The notes beneath the pieces are model-generated. The model was not told the origin of the DNA. It did no database searches and saw only the letters and a program-made list of their open reading frames with translations. The translations under genes were made by a program, and so were the position numbers. From assembly GCF_018409545.1 (NCBI RefSeq), contig NZ_AP024563.1:946755-1010754 (forward strand): 64,000 nt of DNA, in the 5' to 3' direction. This stretch comes from Allochromatium tepidum (lineage in GTDB: Bacteria > Pseudomonadota > Gammaproteobacteria > Chromatiales > Chromatiaceae). Of the stretch, positions 58,101 through 64,000 are shown piece after piece. The first letter of the stretch is position 1, and each line of letters begins with the position of its first letter.

Positions 58101-58863
58101 CGTCCTGGCGGTCGATCAGGATCTGGGTGAAGCGCTCATTGACGCGGCGCATACTGTCGGCCACATGCTGAAAGCGCACGCTGTCGAAGATGGCTTCCTG
58201 CACACCGGCCACGAAGCGGAACTTCAGATGCTTGGTGACTTCGCCGATCTGACGAAGGATGGCCAAGTCCTGCACCAGTTCGTGGTCGCGACGTGATTGC
58301 AGGTACTCCAGGAACTCGTCGACAACCAGCAGCACACCCTGGCCCGGGAATTTCTCGCCGAACGCCGCCATCATCTCCTCGAAGGAGTCCTTGTTGTTGA
58401 GCTCCTTGTCGGCGGTCGGGAAGGTGTAGTCGACGCCGAGCTTTTCGAGGAAACGCTCAAGCTGCAGGGTGATGATCTGACGCAGGGGCATCTGCAGCCC
58501 ACCCACCTCGATACGCAGCACCTTGAAGCGACCGGCGATCGGGGCAACCGCTTCGGCGACCTTCGGGTGGCGGATCAGCGGCACGTAGGCGGCATCCTCG
58601 GCCACCAGCGACAGCACCGACATCAAGTGCGACTTACCGGTGCCGTAGTTGCCGACGATCAATACGCCCTTGTGATCGACCGAGTCGTCGAAACTGAGCT
58701 GGGGAACCATGAGCTTGGAGATCCGCTCGGCCATGTCGTCGGAGATGACATAGGTCGCAACGAGCTTCTTGGCCTCGTCCGGGCGCCCGGCATCGAGCAG
58801 CTGAATGACTGATTCGATCTGCTCGAACTGGATCAGATCTCCGTATTTCATGTTCTTATCCAT
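55123..58863 (-). CDS. brxC: BREX type 3 ATPase BrxC
   Basis: BrxC is the very large ATPase of BREX, thought to act in DNA surveillance or complex assembly. The 1,246-residue product has Walker A VGNYGTGKSHLMSVLSLV near residue 70, Walker B-like GVLLVVDEFLEYL and the sensor region DLAILRQIGEVTKHL, then a long helical tail. Near the end is a zinc ribbon-like pair (CSALDEP, CPHCQF). The start is ATG at 58863, with another in-frame ATG four codons on (MKYGDLIQFEQIES). It lies nine bases after brxF. Confidence 0.9.
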   Translation of the reverse strand: MDKNMKYGDLIQFEQIESVIQLLDAGRPDEAKKLVATYVISDDMAERISKLMVPQLSFDDSVDHKGVLIVGNYGTGKSHLMSVLSLVAEDAAYVPLIRHPKVAEAVAPIAGRFKVLRIEVGGLQMPLRQIITLQLERFLEKLGVDYTFPTADKELNNKDSFEEMMAAFGEKFPGQGVLLVVDEFLEYLQSRRDHELVQDLAILRQIGEVTKHLKFRFVAGVQEAIFDSVRFQHVADSMRRVNERFTQILIDRQDVSFVVSARLLKKTADQQNKIREYLTPFAKFYGSMNERMDEYVRLFPVHPDYLKTFEQIHFTEKRGALKTIEAAMLAILDQEVPADKPLLISYESFWNTVKANSVLRADPNIKEVMRVSEVLESRVQQAFTRPAYKAMALRIIHALAVHRLTTGGDIHVPIGPTAAELRDALCLFQPGVDDMPGDPSENLLSMVQTVLREILKTVNGQFISKAPDTEQYYLDLKKDIDYDAQIEKRAEALSDDALDRAYYSAIKALMECSDDLRYPGFQIWQYRIEWQERRVERMGYLFFGAPNDRPTAQPERDFYIYFIQPFDKPKFSDNNLADEVFFRLKSPDEDYKRYLSQYAAALDLASTASGGAKAIYQSKAQDSLRSMSKWLQEKQMTAFEVTYQGKTKTLQDWSKGVSLRDRARLGPDERINFRDVVNTVSGLALGRHFADIAPEYPTFSVLVTEANRKQLVGNALRALAGGTRTKDAAAILDALELLDGDRVDPANSRYAQEVLNRLKAKGHGQVLNRSELLSGTSDIEYFAPNKYRLEPDLLVVVLGGLVYSGDIVLAITGDKIDSGKLVQITERSLEELKQFKHIEVPKEINLAVLRALFELFDLPSGLAQKASQGDTEPVIKLQEKVSALVPRVLKAGSDLQQGKLSFWGQNLLREEEAKDWHARLDSLKKFTESLAPYNTVGKLKNLRVTQEEIDGQKKNLEILAAVERLLGLVVELGSTASYLSQAEMVLPAEHPWVKQAETARKALLEKLSRDRTAEHAAEYRQTLNQLKKDYITAYIASHSKARLGVAEDKTRNALRKDDRLLALRVLAGVSLMPTSQLTAFEESLNSLKSCSALDEPTLAGTPVCPHCQFRPSAEQSELIPAANRLRKLDDDLDTLLANWQQTLLENLEDPFTQDSLGLLPPASKKLIDAFLDSRKLPDQMTAEFANAVQEALSGLEKIAVKGDEIKQALLLGGSPATPDDLRRRFDTFMNERCKGKDATKLRFVIE

Positions 58864-58872
58864 AGGTTGCTC

Positions 58873-59340
58873 TTATTGGCTTTGCGTCATTTCGAGTATG
58901 ATCACACCGTCACGGCTGTAGTCACGATGTTCTGGGTGGCTCATGTCGGCGTACACCAAGCGATCACCGCGCAGCTCGCCCGGCCAGACGGCCACGACGC
59001 GCTTGGAATGAGCCAGCCGCCTGATGATGTCAAGCGGGTTGATCTGCAGGCTCGGCTCGAACAGCAACTCGAGGTTGTCGAGCAGCAGCGGGGCTTCGGT
59101 TCGTTCCTTGTCCGCGATCTCCCGCAGCAGTTCGCCTGCCGAGAAGCCGCGCTTGTTGTTCGGCGTGGCGGCCAAACGGCGCCCCAGCTCCAGGCCCACG
59201 TTGAGCGGCTCGATGTTGAGCTGAGTGCCGAGTTGGCGCAGCAAATGGGATTTACCGCTATGTCTGGGACCGACCAGCAGGATCAACTTGCTATTGAGGA
59301 CGCCGATTTCGCCCAAGAGGCGTTCGAGTTTTTTCAGCAC
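58873..59340 (-). CDS. brxF: BREX type 3 small ATPase BrxF
   Basis: BrxF is the small P-loop protein that marks type 3 BREX. The 155-residue product has Walker A LVGPRHSGKSHLLRQLG near residue 25 and a Walker B-like strand (EAPLLLDNLELLFEPSLQIN) before NPLDIIRRLAHSKRVVAVWPG. The start is a GTG at 59340 with ACAGGGG just upstream. It is the first gene of the BREX operon. The DNA upstream is made of remnants, so its promoter may not be the original one. Confidence 0.85.
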   Translation of the reverse strand: MLKKLERLLGEIGVLNSKLILLVGPRHSGKSHLLRQLGTQLNIEPLNVGLELGRRLAATPNNKRGFSAGELLREIADKERTEAPLLLDNLELLFEPSLQINPLDIIRRLAHSKRVVAVWPGELRGDRLVYADMSHPEHRDYSRDGVIILEMTQSQ

Positions 59341-59903
59341 CCCTGTTCATCACCTCGATGCGTCTGATTGGGTTGTTGAGAAGGGCTCGGTCTTTCAGGC
59401 GGGCACCATGGCGGCGCGGTCCGATTTCGCTTGTCTTGCAACGATGGTACGACAGCGGAGCGTCCACAGGTAGGCACTGGGGGGCGGCGCTCACCGGGAA
59501 GCTGAGGACGCGGGCCGGGGCCGATGGTGAGGCTGTGGTCGTGCTGAAACAACCGGCGTTGCAGGTGTTCGAGAAGAAAGCGAAGCCGACCAATACGCCA
59601 CCGTGCACTGATGATTCGCTTCCCGCACTCAATGTCCGGCGATGGGCACTCCTTGAGGCACTGAGCCTATAGCCCGAGCGGCAAGCCCCAGAAGAATCCG
59701 CCGAGCAGCGCGCCAATCGCGAGCACTGGCGGAACAAAACCCGTGCTCAACGCCGGCCCCCAGAGAGGAAGCATCCCGGAGTGGGTCTTGACGACCTGTT
59801 GCAAACGGAGCGGATTTTCACCGCTATCCCTGGTCAACCTAACTCTTTCAAGCTCCGGCCTTCAGGCCGGGGTAGTTGATGGCGGTCGTGTCTCTCTGTT
59901 GGT
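59341..59903. other. Remnant-filled region upstream of brxF
   Basis: No intact gene is seen in these 563 bases. On the minus strand a frame ending at 59667 reads RLQQVVKTHSGMLPLWGPAL and then FVPPVLAIGALLGGFFWGLP, which looks like the last helix of a membrane protein of unknown family. The left part (59345-59660) has frames on both strands but no family-like sequence. An IS200/IS605-type hairpin follows at about 59850. The region must also hold the BREX promoter, which I cannot point to. Confidence 0.45.
59848..59880. repeat. Palindromic end of an IS200/IS605-type element
   Basis: The sequence TCAAGCTCCGGCC, TTCA, GGCCGGGGTAGTTGA forms a short strong hairpin (CCGGCC with GGCCGG) flanked by TCAAG and GTTGA. 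Such subterminal hairpins mark the ends of IS200/IS605 elements and of small elements derived from them. No transposase is attached, so it is a relic or a non-autonomous copy. Confidence 0.5.
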
Positions 59904-60600
59904 CTAAAGCGCGCGTATCGCCCGCCGGTTCGTCGCCCCTGATCGTGTTCCGCCCAACCACGCATCAAGCGGCGTTTTCCATCCACGCTCAACGTTCGCG
60001 CAGCGCGGTCTCGCGAACCCAATCGGCGCGAGCGTAGCTGTTGCCTGGAAATTCTTTTTGTAGCGTGGTTTCCCGCCGTGCGCGGCCGGTTCGAGCGTCA
60101 CGCCGGGACCGAGTTCGTGCGCCCAAGGGACGGTGGTCGGGAACATGAAGGGATCATCCGCCGCCTGGAGGATGAGCGTGGGCGTGTGGATGTCGGCCAG
60201 AAAGGGCCGACAACTGGCGCGGGTGTAATAGTCGAAGACGCCCGCGAAGCCGTTGAGCGGTGCGGTGATCCGGTCGTCGAACTGGTTGAGGTCGCGGATG
60301 GCGTCCAGGTCGACAGCCAATGGGAAGGGACGCTCGGCGAACTTGCGCCGCAGACTGGCCTTGAGCTTGTCCAGCAGATGACGCCGGTAGAGGCGTGAGC
60401 CGCCCGGATCCAGCCGCAGCATGGCATCGCGCAGCACGAAGGGCACCGGACGGCCGCCGCCCGTTGCAGCCGTGGTGCGGGGGTCTCACCCAGATACTTG
60501 AGCAGCAGATTGGCCCCGCAGGTGGGCGCTATCCCGCCGTTGCCCGAGATCGTGCGCCAACGGGCTTTAGCCGCCAAGGGCGTGCCGTGAGTTATTGAGA
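59904..60600 (-). pseudogene. YheT-like alpha/beta hydrolase, truncated and frameshifted
   Basis: Near 60530-60450 one frame gives CGANLLLKYLGETPAPRLQR, the region after the nucleophile elbow of YheT-type hydrolases, where the normal GFSLGGN is replaced by PTCGAN. The next frame continues SRLYRRHLLDKLKASLRRKF, FDYYTRASCRPFLADIHTPT, LILQAADDPFMFP and LEPAAHGGKPRYKKNF, where family sequence ends. Both the N-terminal third and the C-terminus are missing. The gene is dead. Confidence 0.6.
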
Positions 60601-60644
60601 AGTTACGGCTTCGGGATGTCTTGGAACGGCTTGAGACGGGTGTT

Positions 60645-61002
60645 TGGTGGAGGCGGCGGGAATCGAACCCGCGTCCGCAAGCCCTCTGCCATTGGTCCTA
60701 CATGCTTAGCCCGCTTTATTGTTTTTAGCCTTCCGCCGCCCAAGGGGCAGGGCGATCAGTCGGCGATTCCGTTAGGTTTTAGTGGTTCGGGTCCGGACGC
60801 CCGTCACCACGATCCTATGTGTTTTTACCCCAGGAATCCGCCGTCCATAGGCAGGCAGCGGTCTGAGGCCCGCTGGGATTAAGCAGCGAGAGCGTAGTTG
60901 TCGTCGTTGGCAACTATTGGTTTGCGGATGGTTTTACGAGGTTTCCCGCACCTCGGCATGCACCTCAGGTTTTGCGACCCACGTCGAAGCCATGTCGCCC
61001 CC
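60645..61002 (-). ncRNA. ssrA: tmRNA (SsrA)
   Basis: The minus strand from 61002 starts GGGGGCGACATGGCTTCGAC and ends at 60645 with GGTTCGATTCCCGCCGCCTC plus CACCA. The first seven bases pair with the last seven before ACCA, forming the tRNA-like acceptor stem. The tag frame (60911-60879) encodes ANDDNYALAA followed by TAA, identical to the tag known from Pseudomonas aeruginosa. The length of 358 bases is normal. tmRNA rescues stalled ribosomes together with SmpB, whose gene is next upstream. Confidence 0.98.
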
Positions 61003-61018
61003 AGGTGAGAGGTTTGTC

Positions 61019-61047
61019 AATATAGGGAAGCTTTGGTTCCAGAGCAA
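61019..61047 (-). promoter_or_regulatory. Promoter of tmRNA
   Basis: On the minus strand TTGCTC (61047-61042) is followed after 17 bases by TATATT (61024-61019). The mature tmRNA begins 17 bases after the -10 box, leaving a short leader that would be processed. The promoter lies just after the smpB terminator. Confidence 0.65.
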
Positions 61048-61050
61048 TAG

Positions 61051-61081
61051 AAAAAAGCAAGACCCGTAATCAGCCGGTCTT
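61051..61081 (-). terminator. Rho-independent terminator overlapping the end of smpB
   Basis: On the minus strand AAGACC (61081-61076) pairs with GGTCTT (61064-61059), followed by GC and six T. The smpB stop codon lies inside the loop, so the stem begins in the last codons of the gene. Confidence 0.7.
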
Positions 61082-61549
61082 GAAGATCCGCTCCTTCTCG
61101 CGCTGCCAGTCGCGGTCGCGCTCGGTGGCGCGCTTGTCGTGCTGCTTCTTGCCCTTGGCCAGACCGATCTCGAGCTTGGCACGTCCGCGCTTCCAGTACA
61201 TCGCCGTCGGGATCAGTGTGTAGCCGGCGCGCTCGGTCAACCCGATCAGCCGGTTGAGCTCCGAGCGCTTGAGCAGCAGCTTGCGGCTGCGGGTCGGGTC
61301 CGGGTGGATGTGCGTCGAAGCGGTCGCCAGCGCCGAGATGTGCGCACCGATGAGGAACGCCTCGGCGTGGAGGATCTTGACATAGCTCTCCTTGAGCTGC
61401 ACGCGCCCGGCGCGCAGGCTCTTGACCTCCCAGCCTTCGAGCACGAGTCCGCACTCGAGACGCTGCTCGATGAAATAGTCGTGCCCGGCCTTCTTGTTGA
61501 GGGCGATGGTCGAGCTGCCGTCGGATGTTTTCTTGTTACCTTTTGCCAT
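61070..61549 (-). CDS. smpB: tmRNA-binding protein SmpB
   Basis: SmpB carries tmRNA into stalled ribosomes. The 159-residue product has the oligonucleotide-binding core ([48 protein letters not shown]) and the basic C-terminal tail ([20 protein letters not shown]) that reads the empty mRNA channel. It lies directly upstream of ssrA on the same strand. Confidence 0.97.
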   Translation of the reverse strand: MAKGNKKTSDGSSTIALNKKAGHDYFIEQRLECGLVLEGWEVKSLRAGRVQLKESYVKILHAEAFLIGAHISALATASTHIHPDPTRSRKLLLKRSELNRLIGLTERAGYTLIPTAMYWKRGRAKLEIGLAKGKKQHDKRATERDRDWQREKERIFKTG

Positions 61550-61613
61550 GCGTGCGAGTGTAGCCGAAAGCGCGTTCCGGATTAAGTCTCACGATTTTGC
61601 GTTCACAGGGGGC

Positions 61614-61641
61614 TTGCGGAACGCGCGAAAGTGTCTATAAT
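61614..61641 (+). promoter_or_regulatory. Promoter of tpiA
   Basis: TTGCGG at 61614-61619 and TATAAT at 61636-61641 are 16 bases apart, a good vegetative promoter. It lies 63 bases before the tpiA start, in the divergent region with smpB. Confidence 0.7.
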
Positions 61642-61703
61642 TGTTTGCTCGCTTCGAGTGGCTAGTCTGAGTCTCTGAGCAACGAACATGGAGCCGTATC
61701 GCC

Positions 61704-62465
61704 ATGCGCCAGCCCCTGATCGCCGGTAACTGGAAGATGAACGGCACCCGTGCCGGCGCCGAGTCGCTGATCCGGGGTGTCCTCGCAGGTTCGAGTGGGA
61801 TAAGCAAGTCCGAAATCGCGGTCTGCGTACCCTTCGTCTTTCTGGAGCTTGGGCAGCGACTGCTGGCCGGCAGTGCGATCCGGCTCGGAGCGCAGAACGT
61901 CTGCACCGAGACGGGTGGTGCCTATACGGGCGAGATCTCGGCTGGGATGCTGAACGAGTTCGGATGCCGCTATGTGATCTGCGGACACTCCGAGCGTCGC
62001 GAATACTATGGCGAGACCGACGCCATCGTTGCCAGGAAGCTGGCGATGGTCACTTCAGCCGGCATGACGCCCATTCTCTGCGTTGGCGAGACACTCGAAC
62101 AACGCGAGCAGGGCTTCATGGAGCCCGTGATTGCGGGACAGATCGACGCGATCATCGAAGCCAACGGCATCGAATCCTTCGGTCGGATCGAAATCGCGTA
62201 TGAGCCGGTCTGGGCGATCGGGACCGGCAAGACGGCCACGCCCGAGCAGGCACAAGATGTCCATGCCTTCATTCGTCGCCGTATCGCCGCGCATGACGCC
62301 GCGATCGCCGAGAAGGTCCGGATTCTCTACGGCGGCAGCATGAAGCCGTCGAACGCCGCCGAGCTACTGGCGATGCCGGATATCGATGGCGGTTTGATCG
62401 GCGGCGCCTCGCTGGTGGCCGAGGATTTTCTGGCGATCTGCCAGGCTGGAGAGACGGCGGCTTGA
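61704..62465 (+). CDS. tpiA: Triosephosphate isomerase
   Basis: TpiA interconverts dihydroxyacetone phosphate and glyceraldehyde 3-phosphate in glycolysis and the Calvin cycle. The 253-residue product has the catalytic lysine in IAGNWKMNGT, the histidine in VICGHSERREYYGETD and the glutamate and flexible loop in IAYEPVWAIGTGKTATPEQA. The phosphate loop LYGGSMKPSNA and GGLIGGASL follow. It is 22 bases upstream of secG, the usual gammaproteobacterial order. Confidence 0.97.
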   Translation: MRQPLIAGNWKMNGTRAGAESLIRGVLAGSSGISKSEIAVCVPFVFLELGQRLLAGSAIRLGAQNVCTETGGAYTGEISAGMLNEFGCRYVICGHSERREYYGETDAIVARKLAMVTSAGMTPILCVGETLEQREQGFMEPVIAGQIDAIIEANGIESFGRIEIAYEPVWAIGTGKTATPEQAQDVHAFIRRRIAAHDAAIAEKVRILYGGSMKPSNAAELLAMPDIDGGLIGGASLVAEDFLAICQAGETAA

Positions 62466-62487
62466 GACGCCCATTGTTGAGTAACGC

Positions 62488-62955
62488 ATGCAAACGATTC
62501 TGACGGTCCTCCAAGTCTTTCTGTCGCTGGGTCTGATTGGTCTGGTGCTGATCCAGCATGGCAAGGGCGCGGATGCCGGCGCGGCCTTCGGCAGTGGCGC
62601 CTCGGCGACGGTCTTCGGCGCCCAGGGGTCGGGTTCGTTTCTGACGCGGCTCACGGCGATCCTGGCGACGCTGTTCTTCCTGACGAGCATGGCCCTGGCC
62701 TATTATGCGACTCAGGCTAGTGGCCCGGCCGGTTTGATGGATAAAATGGGCGACGCGATCATCGTGCCGTCGTCCTCACCGGTCGAATCCGTGCCGCGCC
62801 CGACGAGTTCGGATGTGCCGGCGATTCCAGGTGCAGGTTCGATATCCGACGTGCCCATGAGCGCTGATGTTCCGGTCGCGCCCATTGAGAGCACTCCGAG
62901 CCGGGATGACTCGGTTGAAGTGGGTAATGATGGGCAGGACGCTGAAGAGCAATGA
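62488..62955 (+). CDS. secG: Protein translocase subunit SecG
   Basis: SecG assists the SecYEG channel. The 155-residue product has two membrane helices (VLQVFLSLGLIGLVLIQHGK and LTRLTAILATLFFLTSMALA) joined by the conserved GADAGAAFGSGASATVFGAQ loop. Its C-terminal tail of about 80 residues, rich in proline, serine and acidic residues, is longer than in E. coli SecG (110 residues). It is followed directly by tRNA-Leu, as in E. coli. Confidence 0.94.
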   Translation: MQTILTVLQVFLSLGLIGLVLIQHGKGADAGAAFGSGASATVFGAQGSGSFLTRLTAILATLFFLTSMALAYYATQASGPAGLMDKMGDAIIVPSSSPVESVPRPTSSDVPAIPGAGSISDVPMSADVPVAPIESTPSRDDSVEVGNDGQDAEEQ

Positions 62956-62966
62956 TTTCAGTTTTA

Positions 62967-63051
62967 GCCGACGTGGTGAAATTGGTAGACACGCTATCTT
63001 GAGGGGGTAGTGGCGCAAGCCGTGCCAGTTCGAGTCTGGCCGTCGGCACCA
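62967..63051 (+). tRNA. leuU: tRNA-Leu (anticodon GAG)
   Basis: The 85-base gene starts GCCGACG, which pairs with CGTCGGC at 63041-63047, and ends with encoded ACCA. The D arm (GTGAAATTGGTAGACAC), a long variable arm typical of leucine tRNAs, and the T arm (GTTCGAG) are present. The anticodon loop TTGAGGG gives anticodon GAG, which reads CUC and CUU. Confidence 0.97.
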
Positions 63052-63057
63052 ACAATG

Positions 63058-63095
63058 AACGGCATATCGCCCACGCGGTATGCCGTTTTTCTTTG
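63058..63095 (+). terminator. Rho-independent terminator after tRNA-Leu
   Basis: AACGGCATA at 63058-63066 pairs with TATGCCGTT at 63079-63087 around a 12-base loop and is followed by TTTCTTT. It ends the tpiA-secG-tRNA-Leu transcript. Confidence 0.9.
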
Positions 63096-63153
63096 CGTCA
63101 TAGATAATTATCTAATGCTTTGAAAAATCAAATAATTTGGATTGATGGCAGGG

Positions 63154-63183
63154 TTGACAGCGCGCCAAACCCTGCACTAGACT
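63154..63183 (+). promoter_or_regulatory. Promoter of the nuo operon
   Basis: TTGACA at 63154-63159 is followed after 18 bases by TAGACT at 63178-63183. It lies 47 bases before the nuoA start and after the tRNA terminator, so it should drive the nuo operon. Confidence 0.65.
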
Positions 63184-63229
63184 CCCGATTCCGCCGCGCA
63201 TATTAGAAAAATGACAGAGAGGGGACAGC

Positions 63230-63576
63230 GTGCTCGACAACTATCTGCCGATCCTGATCTTCATCCTGGTCGGGATTCTGGTTGGCGTGGGACCGCTGGT
63301 CATGGGCTATCTGCTCGGGCCACGGCGTCCCGATAGCGAAAAGGATTCCCCCTACGAGTGCGGCTTCGAGGCGTTCGAGAGCGCCCGCATGAAATTCGAC
63401 GTCCGGTACTATCTGGTCGCCATCCTGTTCATCATCTTCGATCTGGAGATCGCGTTCCTCTTCCCCTGGGCCGTTGCGCTCGGTGAGCTGGGCCTCTTCG
63501 CCTTCTGGGCCATGGTCGTGTTTCTCGGGATCCTGGTCGTTGGCTTCATCTATGAGTGGAAGAAGGGGGCCCTGGA

Positions 63577-63586
<10 letters not shown>
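63230..63586 (+). CDS. nuoA: NADH-quinone oxidoreductase subunit A
   Basis: NuoA is a small membrane subunit of respiratory complex I. The 118-residue product has three hydrophobic helices and the conserved loop [20 protein letters not shown] followed by [20 protein letters not shown]. The start is a GTG at 63230 behind GAGAGGGGA. It overlaps nuoB by ten bases and opens the nuo operon. Confidence 0.96.

Positions 63587-64000
<414 letters not shown>

Noticed and set aside
63110-63150. AT-rich tract before the nuoA promoter as a separate gene or RNA
   Set aside because: The stretch is short, has no start codon with a ribosome site and no stable hairpin; it is best read as promoter upstream sequence.

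Overview
The window is high-GC gammaproteobacterial chromosome. The best fit is a purple sulfur bacterium of the Chromatiaceae (Allochromatium, Thiocystis or Thiocapsa type). That rests on codon use, the tmRNA tag ANDDNYALAA, the secG / tRNA-Leu(GAG) / nuoAB order, an octaheme tetrathionate-reductase-type cytochrome with a membrane cytochrome b, and a fragment of an alpha-carboxysome shell gene (csoS1D). The genus is an inference; no rRNA or photosynthesis gene is present to settle it.

Layout. 1-12.3 kb: the tail of an unknown gene, a STAS protein, recN and nadK on the minus strand, then the heat-shock run hrcA-grpE-dnaK-dnaJ on the plus strand. A CIRCE operator with a near-perfect sigma-70 promoter precedes hrcA, and a sigma-32-like promoter precedes dnaK. 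A sensor-domain protein, a decayed DUF262/PIN patch, a DUF808 membrane protein and ubiT follow. 12.3-17 kb: cytochrome b plus octaheme cytochrome c operon, a YqhA-like membrane protein, a diguanylate cyclase and a small DUF2892 protein. 17-21.2 kb: a damaged J-domain/Hsp70/TPR/zinc-ribbon cluster, ppnP and ruvB. 21.2-27.1 kb: a three-gene operon like E. coli yjfK-yjfL-yjfJ (PspA family), a Tat-exported metallo-beta-lactamase-fold protein and glcD. 27.2-30.7 kb: a frameshifted AAA/nuclease-like gene, a toxin-antitoxin pair and an IS1595-family element. 30.7-44.1 kb: molybdenum cofactor genes (moaB, moeA, moaD), ilvD, the csoS1D fragment, a Uma2 nuclease, argF, argD, sodB, an N-acetylglutaminylglutamine amidotransferase, grxD, rnt, mlaA and pyrC.

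44.2-60.6 kb is an accessory island. A TnpB-type gene abuts a truncated IS66 element. Next comes a complete-looking type 3 BREX gene order on the minus strand (brxF, brxC, pglXI, helicase, pglZ and a last gene in the brxA position). An AAA ATPase plus a TOPRIM-like protein sits between pglXI and the helicase, joined to its neighbours by stop/start overlaps. The helicase gene has lost its Walker A region and its second helicase domain and is frameshifted, so BREX may be inactive while the two embedded genes remain intact. Upstream of brxF are remnants of an IS200/IS605-type end, a membrane protein and a YheT-like hydrolase.

60.6-64 kb returns to core genome: tmRNA and smpB (minus), then tpiA, secG, tRNA-Leu(GAG), nuoA and the start of nuoB (plus). 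A repeated theme is gene decay by internal deletion or frameshift (DUF262, TPR, J/Hsp70, AAA/nuclease, csoS1D, IS66, BREX helicase, YheT), while housekeeping genes look intact.
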